From Paracoccaceae bacterium (GTDB lineage Bacteria; Pseudomonadota; Alphaproteobacteria; Rhodobacterales; Rhodobacteraceae): DNA of 64,000 nt. Within the stretch, counting starts at the first letter, position 1. Every line of letters starts with the position of its first letter. The notes below the pieces were generated by a model, which was not told the DNA's origin, ran no database searches, and saw only the letters and a list, made by a program, of their open reading frames with translations. Shown here in pieces: positions 63,386 through 64,000 of the stretch. The translations under genes were made by a program, and so were the position numbers. Location of the stretch: NCBI GenBank assembly GCA_902534325.1, contig CACAPQ010000001.1, positions 1 to 64,000 of the forward strand, written 5' to 3'.

Positions 63386-64000
63386 TTAGATTGCAGTTGC
63401 GAAAAGTTGCTTTTCATTTGCATCGGTTATTTTACCTAAGACAATACTGCCCTCGATTTGCTCTTTATCAAATTTTACTTCGGTAAACTGCTCTGTTCTA
63501 CCCATGTAGGAATTTTCCATGAGAATACTGTGATCTTTCCCAAGCTGGGACGAAAGATGAGACTGTATTTGTTTTGCTCCAAGACCTCTCAAAACTGCAG
63601 CTCGTCTTTTTATTTGGTTTCCATTCACTTGGGGCATCCTGGCGGCTGGCGTGCCCTCTCGAGGAGAATAAGGGAAAATATGAAGCCATGTCAGCCCACA
63701 ATCTTGAATAAGGTTAACAGAGTTTTCAAAGTGCTCATCTGTCTCGGTTGGGAAGCCAGCAATGATATCGGCGCCAAAAGTTATTTCAGGTCTCACCTTT
63801 CGGGCTTCCTCACAAAACTTAATTGCATCAGTCCTCGAGTGACGACGTTTCATACGTTTCAGAATTAGATCGTCCCCGTGTTGTAGACTTAAGTGTAAGT
63901 GGGGCATTAATCTTTTTTCAGTTGCAATTGCTTGCATTAGATTTTCATCAATCTCAATACTATCAATCGAGCTAATTCGTAGTCTTGATAAATCGGGTAC
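63386..64000 (-). CDS. mtaB: tRNA t6A37 methylthiotransferase MtaB, 3' part
   Basis: The frame is open to the window edge, so only the C-terminal 204 or so residues are seen. The first residues read LSRLRISSIDSIEIDENLMQ and the body contains HLHLSLQHGDDLILKRMKRR and ITFGADIIAGFPTETDEHFE. These are the radical-SAM and TRAM-region features of the MtaB subgroup, which adds a methylthio group to t6A37 in tRNA. The radical-SAM CxxxCxxC cluster lies outside the window. Confidence 0.88.
   Translation of the reverse strand, partial: VPDLSRLRISSIDSIEIDENLMQAIATEKRLMPHLHLSLQHGDDLILKRMKRRHSRTDAIKFCEEARKVRPEITFGADIIAGFPTETDEHFENSVNLIQDCGLTWLHIFPYSPREGTPAARMPQVNGNQIKRRAAVLRGLGAKQIQSHLSSQLGKDHSILMENSYMGRTEQFTEVKFDKEQIEGSIVLGKITDANEKQLFATAI

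Overview
The window looks like a low-GC, probably marine alphaproteobacterial chromosome. The best guess is Rhodobacterales or a close relative. The basis is the conserved gene order rsfS - rlmH - small lipoprotein gene - gpmI - envC-like - ctpA - rppH, the block pncA - pncB - thioesterase - MFS - mepA - queuosine-precursor transporter - arfB, and a DMSP-lyase-type cupin. This is a synteny judgement from memory, not a database result. I saw no tRNA, rRNA, CRISPR array or intact insertion sequence.

Region 1 (1-32461) is a long surface-polysaccharide (O-antigen or capsule type) locus, entirely on the + strand. It holds a Wzx flippase and a probable Wzy polymerase. It also holds a GT2 and four GT4 glycosyltransferase genes, one of which is an in-frame fusion of two GT4 enzymes. 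Three genes (WlbA/WbpB, WbpD/WlbB and WbpE/WlbC types) make a 2,3-diamino uronate. There are several methyltransferases, two AsnB-type amidotransferases, three hexapeptide acetyltransferases, a PhyH dioxygenase, a CmcI-type methyltransferase and a GH43-like beta-propeller protein. The locus ends with a sugar epimerase, a 4,6-dehydratase and a PglC/WcaJ-like initiating phosphoglycosyltransferase. Together these fit assembly of an undecaprenyl-linked repeat unit bearing uronic acids, probably amidated and methylated, its flipping by Wzx and polymerisation by Wzy. The gaps between genes carry several decayed gene pieces, including an internally deleted second copy of wzx, so the locus has been reshuffled.

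Region 2 (32676-44809) follows. It has galU, a VanZ-like membrane protein and an LptD-type outer-membrane lipopolysaccharide translocon gene. Carbon-use genes come next: uxaC-uxuB for glucuronate, a DMSP-lyase-like cupin, a VOC protein, glpD-glpK for glycerol 3-phosphate, and an RraA-like protein.

Region 3 (44790-51466, minus strand) is housekeeping: an RNA methyltransferase, rppH, ctpA, an envC-like gene, gpmI, a 24-residue lipoprotein gene, rlmH and rsfS. The ribosome-silencing factor gene rsfS seems to start at a non-AUG codon.

Region 4 (51607-64000) is leuCDB, NAD salvage (pncA, pncB), a thioesterase, an MFS transporter, mepA, a queuosine-precursor transporter, arfB, a MaoC-like dehydratase, two glutathione S-transferases and the 3' part of mtaB running off the edge. 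Directly before arfB lies the most unusual element: a compact structured RNA with a near-perfect complement of the 16S 3' end, an 18-codon ORF, mutually exclusive helices and a strong intrinsic terminator.
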